Below, in pieces: positions 15,684-25,036 of a DNA stretch of 49,872 bases. The notes beneath the pieces were generated by a model, which worked only from the letters and a program-made list of their open reading frames with translations, searched no databases and had not been told where the DNA came from. The DNA is taken from contig CALXXD010000007.1 in assembly GCA_944392595.1 (NCBI GenBank), positions 1 through 49,872 of the forward strand. Direction: 5' to 3'. A program made the position numbers and the translations under genes. The first letter of the stretch is position 1. The number at the start of each line of letters is the position of its first letter. Source of the stretch: an uncultured Alphaproteobacteria bacterium. GTDB lineage: Bacteria; Pseudomonadota; Alphaproteobacteria; Rs-D84.

Positions 15684-16925
15684 TTATTTTGCAAATGAAT
15701 AATCCATTTCCAAATGGTTCGGATTATAAGTCCCATTCATAATTGCGATGGTATCTTCCACGATAACCAATTCTTCATTTGTGGCAACCATGAATATTTT
15801 GACACGACTGTCGGGTGTGGAAATTTCCATTTCATCGACACCTTTGCGTGCCAAAGCCGCGGCGTTTTTTTCTTTATCCAGTTTAACGCCCAATTCTTCC
15901 AATCCCGCACAGAATTTTTCGCGCAGGAAATCGTCGTTTTCACCAACGCCCGCGGTAAATACCAACGCGTCTGTGTGACCCAATTCAGCCATAAATGCAC
16001 CGATGTATTTTTTTACATTGTGGGCCTCCATCTCGATAGCCAGACGGCATTTATCATTCGTTTCACGATTTTCTTCCACATCGCGGCGATCGACAAAGCA
16101 TTCCGTCAATCCCAACAGACCTGAATCTTTGTTCAGATGCATTTGCATTTGATCTGCGGTTAAATTCAAACGCTGCATAACGTACAGAACAACACCTGGA
16201 TCCAAATCGCCTGGACGTGTTCCCATGGTCAGCCCCGCCAACGGCGTCATTCCCAACGAAGTATCAACCGATACGCCATTTTTGATTGCGGTTGCGGACG
16301 CGCCCGAACCAATGTGTAATGTCACCAAATTGCATTCAGACGCCGGTTTGCCCAACATTTTCGCCGCGCGTTTCGAAACATACAGGTGCGATGTGCCGTG
16401 GAATCCGTATTTACGCACACCCAATTCTGTATACCATGCGTGTGGCACGGCATATCGATATGCGTAATCAGGCATAGTCTGATGGAACGCGGTATCAAAC
16501 ACTGCAACCTGGGTTGCGTTTGGCAATAATTGCTTTGCTGTGACAATACCCATCAACGCGGCCGGATTATGCAGCGGCGCAATTTGTGACAATTCATCGA
16601 TTGTACGCATAACTTCGTCTGTAATTTCGACGGACGATGCGAATTTATCGCCCCCCATAACCACGCGGTGTCCAACGCCACGGATTTCGTTCATGTCGAT
16701 GGATGCCTCGCGCAGCATGAACAAAACGACGTTTAATGCCTCGTTATGATTTTTCATTTCTGTATCTTTGCGGGTTTTTGTGCCGTCTGGATATTTCTGT
16801 GTGATAAAAGAATCCGGCAATCCGATTTTTTCCACATTTCCGCCAACCACATATTTTTTGGAATCAGCGTCAAAAACCTGGTACTTTAATGAAGATGAAC
16901 CACAGTTCAAAGCAAGTATGTACAT
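15684..16925 (-). CDS. ackA: acetate kinase
   Basis: A 413-residue enzyme interconverting acetyl phosphate plus ADP with acetate plus ATP in the cytosol. ASKHA-fold signatures are present: LNCGSSSLKYQVF at residues 4-16, GHRVVMGGDKF, FDTAFHQTMP and YGFHGTSH, and VFTAGVGEND near the end. The start at 16925 is set by AAAGGGGA and the family N terminus; a longer frame to 16997 has no support. pta is not in the window. Confidence 0.96.
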   Translation of the reverse strand: MYILALNCGSSSLKYQVFDADSKKYVVGGNVEKIGLPDSFITQKYPDGTKTRKDTEMKNHNEALNVVLFMLREASIDMNEIRGVGHRVVMGGDKFASSVEITDEVMRTIDELSQIAPLHNPAALMGIVTAKQLLPNATQVAVFDTAFHQTMPDYAYRYAVPHAWYTELGVRKYGFHGTSHLYVSKRAAKMLGKPASECNLVTLHIGSGASATAIKNGVSVDTSLGMTPLAGLTMGTRPGDLDPGVVLYVMQRLNLTADQMQMHLNKDSGLLGLTECFVDRRDVEENRETNDKCRLAIEMEAHNVKKYIGAFMAELGHTDALVFTAGVGENDDFLREKFCAGLEELGVKLDKEKNAAALARKGVDEMEISTPDSRVKIFMVATNEELVIVEDTIAIMNGTYNPNHLEMDYSFAK

Positions 16926-17056
16926 AAATGTCCCCTTTGTTTTTCCGCGTCCAGCATAACACACAGACCGCGCCGTTTCAACACCAAAAATACACATTTT
17001 ATGGTGGCAACTTTCCGATTGCCATTTTTCGACAATTTGATTAAATTTATGGTGTA

Positions 17057-19111
17057 ATGAGGCATGAATTATTTGAATTTTTAACGACAGATTTGCAATT
17101 TATTCGCGGGGTGGGGCCTGTGTTGGCGGCGCGCTTTAATGATGTATTGGGCGGGCGCAGGGTGTTGGATTTTTTACTGCACACACCGGCGTACATCCGC
17201 GCACGTGGCGTGACTGAAAATATATCAACCGCCACCGCGGGCGATGTTGTCACAGTGCCATTGTTGGTTAAATCGCACAAGCAGGGCGGGGTGTTTCGCG
17301 GTCGTCGTCGCCCGACCCAGATTATATGCAACGACAAAATGGGCAACGGCGTTGTGATTCAGTTCTTTAATGTGAATTTTTTGGATTATTGGTTGAAAAA
17401 ATTGCCGATTGGCGAATGGCGCATGGTCAGTGGTAAATTAGATCGCGGCGCACGCCCAACCATAAATCACCCCGACTTTATCGAAGAAATGCAAAACGCC
17501 GATAAAATCCCGGCAATTCAGGCGATTTATCCCGCGGGCGAAGGTTTAACCCAAAAAACTTTTTCCAACGTTCGGGATCAGATTTTTAACGCATTACCCG
17601 ATAAATTGGTTGGGGAATCTGATTCAAATGTGACGGAGTTTTTCGACGCGCTGCGTCACGTTCATTATCCAACCGGGGCGGATGATTTATTGCCGAATTC
17701 GACGTATATGGCAAAATTGGCGTATTGGGAATTATTGGCGCATCAGTCTGCAATTGTTATCAGTCGCCGCAACCGCAACGATGTGCGCAATCGCCGCGCA
17801 CCGCGCCCAAAGAAATATGATTTGATGGGCAAATTTTACGCCACGATACCATTTGAATTAACGGGTGCGCAAACGCGCACACTGCGTGAAATATTCGATG
17901 ATTTGGCGCGTGACGTGCCGATGATGCGCCTGGTCCAGGGCGACGTGGGCAGTGGTAAAACAATTGTCGCATTGGCCGCGGCGGTTAAAATGGCTGAATC
18001 AGGCGCCCAGACGGCATTGTTGGCACCGACCGACACGTTGGCCCAGCAACATTTTGCAAAAATCAAACCCGTATGCGACAAAATGGGAATTGTTTGCGAT
18101 ATATTAACCGGCCGGGACAAAGGTGCGCCACGCCGTGAAAAGTTAATATCATTGCGGTCTGGGCGAACCAAGATAATCGTCGGCACGCACGCGTTATTTT
18201 CAGACGACGTCGAATACAAAGATTTAGGATTGGTTATCGTTGATGAACAACATCGTTTCGGCGTGTCCCAGCGCGAGGCTTTACGCGCCAAAGGCGCAAA
18301 TCCAGATTTATTGGCATTGTCCGCCACGCCAATACCGCGGACTTTGTCCATGACGATTTACGGCGATATGGATGTGTCGATTATAAATGAAAAGCCCGCC
18401 GGCCGATTGCCGATTATAACGACCAAGTTGCCAATTGCCCGAACAAATGATTTAATTGCGCGATTGAAATTGCAAATCGATGCGGGTGCCAAAGTGTTTT
18501 GGGTATGCCCACTGGTGGAAGAATCCGAGACATCTGATATGACGGCGGTTAATGCGCGATATGCGCAATTACAGAAAATTTTCCCAACCGCGGGTTTGGT
18601 GCATGGGCAAATGGATAAAAAGCAGCGCGATGCGGTTATGGCGAAATTCGCAGACGATAATTCAGATATGAAAATCTTGGTCGCCACCACTGTTATCGAG
18701 GTCGGCATCGACGTCCCCCGCGCGACCATTATCGTGATTGAAAACGCGGAAAGGTTTGGCTTGGCGGCTTTGCACCAGTTGCGTGGCCGTGTGGGGCGGG
18801 GTAATGCGCAGTCTTATTGCATTTTGCTGTATGGTAATAATATCAGCGAAGTTGGGCTGAAACGTTTGGATGTATTAACCGAAACAGATGACGGATTTGC
18901 GATTGCCGAACAAGATTTAATTATGCGTGGCACAGGCGAATTACTGGGTACGCGCCAAAGCGGTTGGATAAATTATCATTTTGTGGATTATGCGCGTCAT
19001 CGCGACTTGTTCAAATTGGCGGCGTCTGCGGCGCGTGATATGGACGCGCCAGATTCTTGGACACGTGATTTAATGTTTATATTTGACCGCGGGGTGACAA
19101 TCAGTGCGTAA
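17057..19111 (+). CDS. recG: ATP-dependent DNA helicase RecG
   Basis: A 684-residue branch-migration helicase acting on stalled forks and recombination intermediates. An N-terminal wedge/OB domain is followed by Walker A QGDVGSGKTIVA near residue 300, VDEQHRFGVSQR (DEQH box), LSATPIPRTL and the second lobe with GRVGRGNAQSYC; the C terminus keeps GTGELLGTRQSG. Complete. The last 8 bases overlap the GTG start of the next gene, so the two are translationally coupled. Confidence 0.96.
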   Translation: MRHELFEFLTTDLQFIRGVGPVLAARFNDVLGGRRVLDFLLHTPAYIRARGVTENISTATAGDVVTVPLLVKSHKQGGVFRGRRRPTQIICNDKMGNGVVIQFFNVNFLDYWLKKLPIGEWRMVSGKLDRGARPTINHPDFIEEMQNADKIPAIQAIYPAGEGLTQKTFSNVRDQIFNALPDKLVGESDSNVTEFFDALRHVHYPTGADDLLPNSTYMAKLAYWELLAHQSAIVISRRNRNDVRNRRAPRPKKYDLMGKFYATIPFELTGAQTRTLREIFDDLARDVPMMRLVQGDVGSGKTIVALAAAVKMAESGAQTALLAPTDTLAQQHFAKIKPVCDKMGIVCDILTGRDKGAPRREKLISLRSGRTKIIVGTHALFSDDVEYKDLGLVIVDEQHRFGVSQREALRAKGANPDLLALSATPIPRTLSMTIYGDMDVSIINEKPAGRLPIITTKLPIARTNDLIARLKLQIDAGAKVFWVCPLVEESETSDMTAVNARYAQLQKIFPTAGLVHGQMDKKQRDAVMAKFADDNSDMKILVATTVIEVGIDVPRATIIVIENAERFGLAALHQLRGRVGRGNAQSYCILLYGNNISEVGLKRLDVLTETDDGFAIAEQDLIMRGTGELLGTRQSGWINYHFVDYARHRDLFKLAASAARDMDAPDSWTRDLMFIFDRGVTISA

Positions 19112-20396
19112 AGTATTGTTTATTATTTTATGTGTAATATTTGCGACGCCTGGATACGCGGCATCGCTGATAAACGATACAGAAACCGAACGTGTAATAA
19201 CCGACTTGATTGCACCATTGGCGGCCGCGGCCGATATACCGGATGGACGCCTGAGGGTGCATATTGTTGGCGACAACCAATTCAACGCATTCGTTATGGG
19301 GGGCGAAGACGTATATGTTTATACTGGATTGCTGACACAAATTAAATCGCCCGATGCGTTACAGGCCGTTGTCGCGCACGAATTGGGGCACACGATTGGC
19401 GGCCACATGACGCAAATGTCCGACCGAATGAGTGCCGAAATGTTGCGGACTATGATAATCCAGGCATTGGGGATTGGACTTATGGCGGTCGGGGGCGATC
19501 CATCGCTGGGGGCGGGCGTGTTGGCCGGTTCCAGTGGTGTTGCCCAGCAATCTATGTTGGCATTCACGCGTGACGAAGAACGCATCGCCGACGATATGGG
19601 ATTAAAACTGATGATACGCGCGGGATTAAAACCCGACGGATTTGTCCAGGTGTTTGAACAAATGGGGCACATGACCGGCGCGATGGAATCGCGTATAAAT
19701 CCAAATCGAATAAACCATCCGCTTACGGCGGAAAGATTAAATAACGTGCGCGCCCAAATTGAAAAAATGGATTCAGATTACATACCAACCAACGCGCCAA
19801 CGGATGCCCAACGCTCAGAATTTGAATTGGTTCGGGCAAAGTTAATTGGGTATTTGGATTCGGCTGAAAATGTCGCGACGGCATATCCAAAATCAGATAC
19901 ATCCGACGCGTCATTATACGCGCATGCAATTGCATATATGCGCGGTGGCAATTTGGATGCTGCGCGTACGACAACATTGGCACTGATTGACCGCGCGCCG
20001 GACAATCCTTATTTTTATGAATTGTTGGGCGATGTTGAATACCAGTTGGGACATTATGACGACAGCGTTTCCGCATACGAAAAATCATTGGAATTAACCG
20101 ATAATGCCCCCCAGATAGAAACTGCGCTGGCATTGGTATTATCCGAACGGAATAAATCAGGCGATCGTGCGCGTGCGATTGAATTGTGCAAACGTGCATT
20201 GCTGACGTCGCCAATGCCATTGACGTATTGGGTGTTGGCGCGCGCATACGACGACGGCCGTGCAGATTGGGCACGTGCAGAATACTATCACATGATGGGG
20301 AAAAAAGAATTGGCGCGCGAATACGCACGCCGTGCGCGAAAATCGTTAAAACCAAACACCCCCGAATATATTAAATCAGGCGATATTTTGGGATAA
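19104..20396 (+). CDS. M48 metalloprotease with TPR repeats (BepA-like)
   Basis: A 430-residue exported protein with a signal peptide (residues 1-19, ending GYA). The M48 catalytic domain has the zinc motif HELGH at residues 92-96 and the third ligand in DEERIAD near 155. From about residue 250 tetratricopeptide-like helices follow (YFYELLGDVEYQLGHYDDSV). Known BepA-type proteins check LptD and other outer-membrane proteins in the periplasm. GTG start at 19104, overlapping recG. Confidence 0.9.
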   Translation: MRKVLFIILCVIFATPGYAASLINDTETERVITDLIAPLAAAADIPDGRLRVHIVGDNQFNAFVMGGEDVYVYTGLLTQIKSPDALQAVVAHELGHTIGGHMTQMSDRMSAEMLRTMIIQALGIGLMAVGGDPSLGAGVLAGSSGVAQQSMLAFTRDEERIADDMGLKLMIRAGLKPDGFVQVFEQMGHMTGAMESRINPNRINHPLTAERLNNVRAQIEKMDSDYIPTNAPTDAQRSEFELVRAKLIGYLDSAENVATAYPKSDTSDASLYAHAIAYMRGGNLDAARTTTLALIDRAPDNPYFYELLGDVEYQLGHYDDSVSAYEKSLELTDNAPQIETALALVLSERNKSGDRARAIELCKRALLTSPMPLTYWVLARAYDDGRADWARAEYYHMMGKKELAREYARRARKSLKPNTPEYIKSGDILG

Positions 20397-20408
20397 CCAC
20401 CTACGCCG

Positions 20409-22757
20409 TCATGTTGTACTTTTTACCATGCCGTACTTTTTCAAATAATTCGCATAATACGCCTGGAATTTTATCTGGGATTCTTTCATATTTTTTTCTT
20501 TACCGAACGCATCGGCGGCTTTACGCATTTTGTCGGCTTTTTTCTGTTTTGCTGCTTTACTTAGTGGCGAACGAGAATCCATTTTTCCACTGATTAAAAA
20601 ATCCCAGTAAGCCATCAGTTCATGGTATTTGTGTTCGTCAGAGTTATCAAGTTCTTCTTTTCTTTTTTCTTCGTTTTCTATTAAATTATCATATTCTTTT
20701 AATGCCTCGGCTTGGTCTTCCAGTTCCTGTTTTTTGCGCCGTTTTTCTTGTATATTATCAGAAAGGTTTGCGATGACAGATTGCAAATCACGCATTCTGG
20801 TCAGTTTTTCACGTACGTCATCTTCTGTAATGTCTTTCAAATAATCATCATCAACAGTGTCTCCAATGGATATATATGTCATGGCATCTTCAATATAGTC
20901 GTGCAGCGCGTGACCACTGTTTTTCTTTAACCATATACGAAGTTCTTTGGATAATTTGTCATATTCAGGTTGTAATTTTTCATCGCGCAGTTTGGTTCTG
21001 CTTTCTATATTTGAATCCAAATATCCTTCTGGATCGTAACGGTTGCGCAATTCTTCCAGTTTCTTTTCTTGAATTTCTTTGTCTTTTGTGAAAGCTTCGA
21101 TATTCTTCTCGATTTCGGTACGTGTCTTTTCAGCCGCTTCCGTTTTTGCTTTTGCGGCATTGCCCAAACGTCCATACTGACCCTTGAATTTCGCGCCAGA
21201 TAATCTGACCGCATTTCCAACCGCTGTAATTCCATAACCAATTGCGTTAAAGGCAAATTTTATCGTATTATCCATGGCGCTGGTCAAGAAACGCATAGCT
21301 TCGCCGCCTTTTTGATTCCATGAAAAATCTTTATCTGAAAATATGGTCAAGTCAGATTTTCTGAAAGTTTCCATAACCTTGCTGGTGGTATAACCAAATC
21401 TGATAACGGCCAATACCTCCATCGCGGTTCTGGCTTCTTCGACCTTGTTTTCGCGTATGGCACGTATAATCATGTGCGATACAATTGTACGCAGGCGACG
21501 CCCGTCTTTTAATGCACTGGCAAACGCCTTGGGTTCTTGGTCTTTCAGATCGTTAAGTACGGTTACGCACCAATCGAAATGCCCGGGTGCATTTTTTGAT
21601 TCAGCCAAACGCTTTTTTATGGCATCTTTGCTTTCAAGAATTTTTATCAGTCCATCAGTGGGTTTGATTTTTTCTTTATCAATTGCCTTGCAAATAGACT
21701 TGGCATAGGGTGACATAAATACATGGTCGCCACGGAATCGCGAATATTTTTCAAAATAATTTTCATACGTATCATCCCACCACTTGGATATACGCTGTGG
21801 CAAAGTTAAATCGTCTTTTAACTTTGGTGGCACATAACTTTTGCTTTCTTTGTTGTTGTAACTTAAAAATTCCTTGGCGTCTTCCAATGATTTTGAAATT
21901 TTGCTGGAATCATGCGCCTGGAATACTTCAAAGACTTTTGGTTTATCAAGTAACGTCGTTAATAATTCGCGGTAATACTGTTTTAATAAAGAAATCTTAT
22001 CTGCACGGACTGCTTTATTTTCAAATCCCTGGGCGATTGTGCTGAAATCCAGTCGGGATTCGGGACCAACAATTTTGCGTACGACACTGTCGCTATGTTG
22101 CAAATCATTATCCAGCGCGCCGGCAACATCAATCATTCGCTGTCTGAATTTCGGATCTTTATTGTACTTTTGATCTTCCAATCCCTTGATTAAATCTTCC
22201 CAAGAAAACTCGTCATTAAAATATTGTCCGCGATTTCCCGACGAATTAAACCATTGTTTCAAACGTTCGCCGTGTGGCCCACTTAATAACTTATGCAATT
22301 CTTGTATTTTTTCTTCTGCTTCGCGCGATGCAGTCGTATATGCAAACAATTTCACTTTGGCGTCGGGGCCGAAAAAGCGCTCTAAAAATGCCTTGGCTTT
22401 GTCATTTGGGTTGGGATATTCCAGTGATTTTTTCTTGCTGTACATCGACTGGAACGCGTCATTAAACGCGTTGTACATTTTTTCCCATTCTGCGTCGGTT
22501 AATTGCCAATCGTCACCGGGCGTTTCTTCAACAGGGTCGGGAACTTCTTTACGTACATATAATTTTGTTGCAGGATCTTTAACGTATTCGTCGCCATCTT
22601 TGCGCAACAATTGATTGCGCCAATACTTCATATTGCCGCCCAAATCATCCTTATCCACGTATTCACAGAAACGAACAAATTGTTCATCCGGCATATTCAA
22701 AAATATCAGCCGCTTGAAATACTCGGATACAAAATCAACCATTGACTTATCAGACAC
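20409..22757 (-). CDS. large hypothetical protein with long coiled coil
   Basis: A 782-residue, very charged, soluble protein with no family I know. Residues 1-480 are helical and Lys/Asp/Glu-rich with no visible catalytic motif; a short hydrophobic, Gly/Ala-containing patch lies at about 490-520 (FAFNAIGYGITAVGNAVRL); residues 540-720 hold two long coiled-coil stretches. The GTG start at 22757 has AAAGGGG seven bases upstream. It could be a cytoskeletal, scaffold or secreted effector protein, but nothing decides between these. Confidence 0.8.
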   Translation of the reverse strand: MSDKSMVDFVSEYFKRLIFLNMPDEQFVRFCEYVDKDDLGGNMKYWRNQLLRKDGDEYVKDPATKLYVRKEVPDPVEETPGDDWQLTDAEWEKMYNAFNDAFQSMYSKKKSLEYPNPNDKAKAFLERFFGPDAKVKLFAYTTASREAEEKIQELHKLLSGPHGERLKQWFNSSGNRGQYFNDEFSWEDLIKGLEDQKYNKDPKFRQRMIDVAGALDNDLQHSDSVVRKIVGPESRLDFSTIAQGFENKAVRADKISLLKQYYRELLTTLLDKPKVFEVFQAHDSSKISKSLEDAKEFLSYNNKESKSYVPPKLKDDLTLPQRISKWWDDTYENYFEKYSRFRGDHVFMSPYAKSICKAIDKEKIKPTDGLIKILESKDAIKKRLAESKNAPGHFDWCVTVLNDLKDQEPKAFASALKDGRRLRTIVSHMIIRAIRENKVEEARTAMEVLAVIRFGYTTSKVMETFRKSDLTIFSDKDFSWNQKGGEAMRFLTSAMDNTIKFAFNAIGYGITAVGNAVRLSGAKFKGQYGRLGNAAKAKTEAAEKTRTEIEKNIEAFTKDKEIQEKKLEELRNRYDPEGYLDSNIESRTKLRDEKLQPEYDKLSKELRIWLKKNSGHALHDYIEDAMTYISIGDTVDDDYLKDITEDDVREKLTRMRDLQSVIANLSDNIQEKRRKKQELEDQAEALKEYDNLIENEEKRKEELDNSDEHKYHELMAYWDFLISGKMDSRSPLSKAAKQKKADKMRKAADAFGKEKNMKESQIKFQAYYANYLKKYGMVKSTT

Positions 22758-22884
22758 GATGAACCCCTTTTAATCTGTCCCTGCTATTATAGTCTTTTTT
22801 TGGCGAAATTTCAAGTTTGTCGGGCGGTGTTGTGGGGATACGTTCCTGTCGCTTTGGCGGCTTGTTTCGGGCACAATAGGGCAC

Positions 22885-23553
22885 ATGAAGTTCCGTTTGC
22901 ACGATTTTTTGCTGAAAATGATACCCTATGTACTGTCTATCGCGGGCGGATTGGTGTTGTTTATCGTTACAAAAGACGACATTCATGACCCAAATATGAC
23001 TGATTTGATAAATAACATTGCGGCATCGTTGCTGTCCATACCGCTGGTGTTTTTGCTGTACGATTATTCGAATTATCGCGTATCAAAGCAATTACAAAAG
23101 ACCATGGCGGACAGCGTCGGCGACAAAATCAACGTTATATTGCTGCGCGTGGCAATAGTCATTCGTGGCATTACCGGCATGCGTAAAAAATTGACGTTTA
23201 TGACGTTGAATAATATGAGTGACATCAGTGTATCCCGAATATCGACGCGGTTAAAAATCACGCCATCGGCATTGTCTGAATTGCACAGCCTGCACGACCA
23301 GTTATATGATTTTATTTACCATGGCGCGAATACAAATGTTTTGTCTGTGGATCAAATTCAGTCTTTGTCAGGATTATTGCGTGAAATATCCCAGTTAATA
23401 AACGAACACGAATTCCGCCGCAATCGCCGCATTGCCGCCCGATACATCAAAAACATAATGGGGCATATCGCGGATTGGATGGATTCAGACGCATTCGCAT
23501 CGTTGCACTTTGACAAATTACTTGGCACCGCCCAGTTAAGTAAAAAAGATTAA
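22885..23553 (+). CDS. hypothetical membrane protein, two N-terminal TM segments
   Basis: A 222-residue protein with two hydrophobic segments (about residues 8-31 and 44-60) around a short loop rich in Asp, followed by a cytoplasmic domain of about 160 residues with helices and a His/Arg-rich stretch (INEHEFRRNRRIAARYIKN). No family recognised. An AGGG site precedes the ATG; divergent from the 782-residue gene. Confidence 0.7.
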   Translation: MKFRLHDFLLKMIPYVLSIAGGLVLFIVTKDDIHDPNMTDLINNIAASLLSIPLVFLLYDYSNYRVSKQLQKTMADSVGDKINVILLRVAIVIRGITGMRKKLTFMTLNNMSDISVSRISTRLKITPSALSELHSLHDQLYDFIYHGANTNVLSVDQIQSLSGLLREISQLINEHEFRRNRRIAARYIKNIMGHIADWMDSDAFASLHFDKLLGTAQLSKKD

Positions 23554-23627
23554 CCAAACACTTGGTGATATTGCGCTGATTTTTGCGGGGGACGGGGTAT
23601 TGTTTTGCATAATTATGATTAATCTCA

Positions 23628-23883
23628 TTGACGAATGTACATAAATGCTTGTATTATTGTCTTGCCCATGTAGCAATACTGGGCCGAAAACTGTTAGTAG
23701 ATAAAGGGCTTAATCACCCGATATTACTGATGCACGTTTGCATTATTGACACTGTACAGTCCCGACATTTGTGTCGGGAAGTCGTTGTTATACAATACCG
23801 TTTCTGCGGAAAAGCAACGAGGTCTTTGTAATATCGGACTGATTAACTTCCCGACACCTGCTTTCAGTGGGTGTTTTTTATTA
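23628..23883 (+). ncRNA. structured leader RNA R3 upstream of the lipid A operon
   Basis: Promoter TTGACG (23628-23633), 18 bases, TATTAT (23652-23657). 5' hairpin GCCCA/TGGGC (23664-23684). Stem P1 TTAATCA/TGATTAA (23710-23716, 23840-23846) and P2 CCGATATTAC/GTAATATCGG (23718-23727, 23828-23837) enclose hairpin a (ATGCA-CGTT-TGCAT), hairpin b (CCCGACA-TTTG-TGTCGGG, 23761-23778) and hairpin c (TCGTTG/CAACGA). Next to P1 is CTTCCCGACA (23847-23856), which can pair with TGTCGGGAAG of hairpin b or share ACACC with the terminator before TTTTTT (23854-23879). The next gene starts 18 bases on. Same architecture as R1 and R2. Confidence 0.75.
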
Positions 23884-23900
23884 TCAAAAAGGATATTACA

Positions 23901-24431
23901 ATGACAAAATCGGTTGTGGGGGCTGTCACAATCATTGCAATTACCAGTGCGGGTTTCGGCGCACATGCCCGATCCGTCACAGAAGAAATTGGTGACGCAT
24001 TTCAAGTTATCGTACCGGCGTATGCGTTCGGTATGGCGGTTAATGAAAAAGACTGGGGCGGGGTCAAAGAATTCGCGCATTCATTCTTGGCGATGGAGGC
24101 ATCTGTCCAGGGCCTGAAATTGATCATAGATGAACGCCGCCCCGACGGCAGTGATACAAATTCTTTCCCCAGCGGACATACCGCAGCGGCATTTTCCGGC
24201 GCAACATTCATACACAAACGATACGGCATAAAACGCGCAATTATACCTTACTTGATGGCGGCTTTTACCGGATATTCCCGGATTGCAGCCGACCGACACT
24301 ATTTTCACGACGTGTTGGCCGGTGCCGCAATCAGCAGTTTATTTACATGGGTTTTCGTCAGCAAGTATGACGATGTGCAAATCGCCGCCAGCCAAGATTC
24401 TGTATCTGTGCGGTTCCATACGACATTTTAA
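23901..24431 (+). CDS. PAP2-family phosphatase, probably lipid A/undecaprenyl phosphatase
   Basis: A 176-residue protein with signal or TM segment (residues 4-24) and the three-part PAP2 acid phosphatase signature: KLIIDERRP (about 73-81), SFPSGHTAA (about 87-95) and SRIAADRHYFHDVLAG (about 120-135) with the catalytic His. Such enzymes remove phosphate from lipid A, undecaprenyl-PP or phospholipids on the periplasmic side. Being directly before a PagL-like gene favours lipid A. AAAGGA precedes the ATG at 23901; expression is probably gated by leader R3. Confidence 0.85.
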   Translation: MTKSVVGAVTIIAITSAGFGAHARSVTEEIGDAFQVIVPAYAFGMAVNEKDWGGVKEFAHSFLAMEASVQGLKLIIDERRPDGSDTNSFPSGHTAAAFSGATFIHKRYGIKRAIIPYLMAAFTGYSRIAADRHYFHDVLAGAAISSLFTWVFVSKYDDVQIAASQDSVSVRFHTTF

Positions 24432-24454
24432 TTTTTAATCAATGGTGAATAATT

Positions 24455-25006
24455 ATGAAAACTTGGAATTTTGTTTTAATAATATTAACATCTGTTATCG
24501 CATTAACATTCGTTGCCAAAACTGCGTTTGCATCTGACAACGACACGAACATATTATTTGGTGACGCAAAACATCAAATATCGGTATATGGCGGCGTATC
24601 ATTGCGTCACCAGTTTGAAAATCTGTATATGTTTGAAATTCAATATAGCCAGGCAAACACGTTTTTCGGACTGGATGCGCGCCAAAATCTGGAATTAATT
24701 ACTGCACGTGGTTTTGGCGACGCCCAGAAATACAGCCAAGATATCATACTGGGGATTTCCGAAGACGCGATTGTTTTTCATACCCAGCGTTTTTATATCG
24801 GGGCAACACTGGGCGCATATATAAAATCGCAAAAAACAGACAGAATCAGTTCAAAATTTACATTCGGGCAAAAGTTTTTCATCGGACTAAAATTCTTGCA
24901 AAACAGTGCCATGGAACTGTATGTTCGTCATTTTTCTAATGGTTCGCTGACTGAATTAAACTCTGGCCAAAATTTCATGGGGTTAAGTTATACGATTAAT
25001 TTTTGA
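24455..25006 (+). CDS. PagL-like lipid A 3-O-deacylase
   Basis: A 183-residue outer-membrane beta-barrel candidate: signal peptide (about residues 1-26, ending AFA) and alternating hydrophobic strands. The C-terminal catalytic segment YVRHFSNGSLTELNSGQN carries the His-x-Ser pair of PagL, with a terminal SYTINF that fits the aromatic outer-membrane sorting end. PagL removes the 3-position acyl chain of lipid A. Follows the phosphatase gene after 23 bases; the two form a lipid A remodelling operon. Confidence 0.8.
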   Translation: MKTWNFVLIILTSVIALTFVAKTAFASDNDTNILFGDAKHQISVYGGVSLRHQFENLYMFEIQYSQANTFFGLDARQNLELITARGFGDAQKYSQDIILGISEDAIVFHTQRFYIGATLGAYIKSQKTDRISSKFTFGQKFFIGLKFLQNSAMELYVRHFSNGSLTELNSGQNFMGLSYTINF

Positions 25007-25036
25007 AAACATATACAAACCAGGTAAATAGACAAA

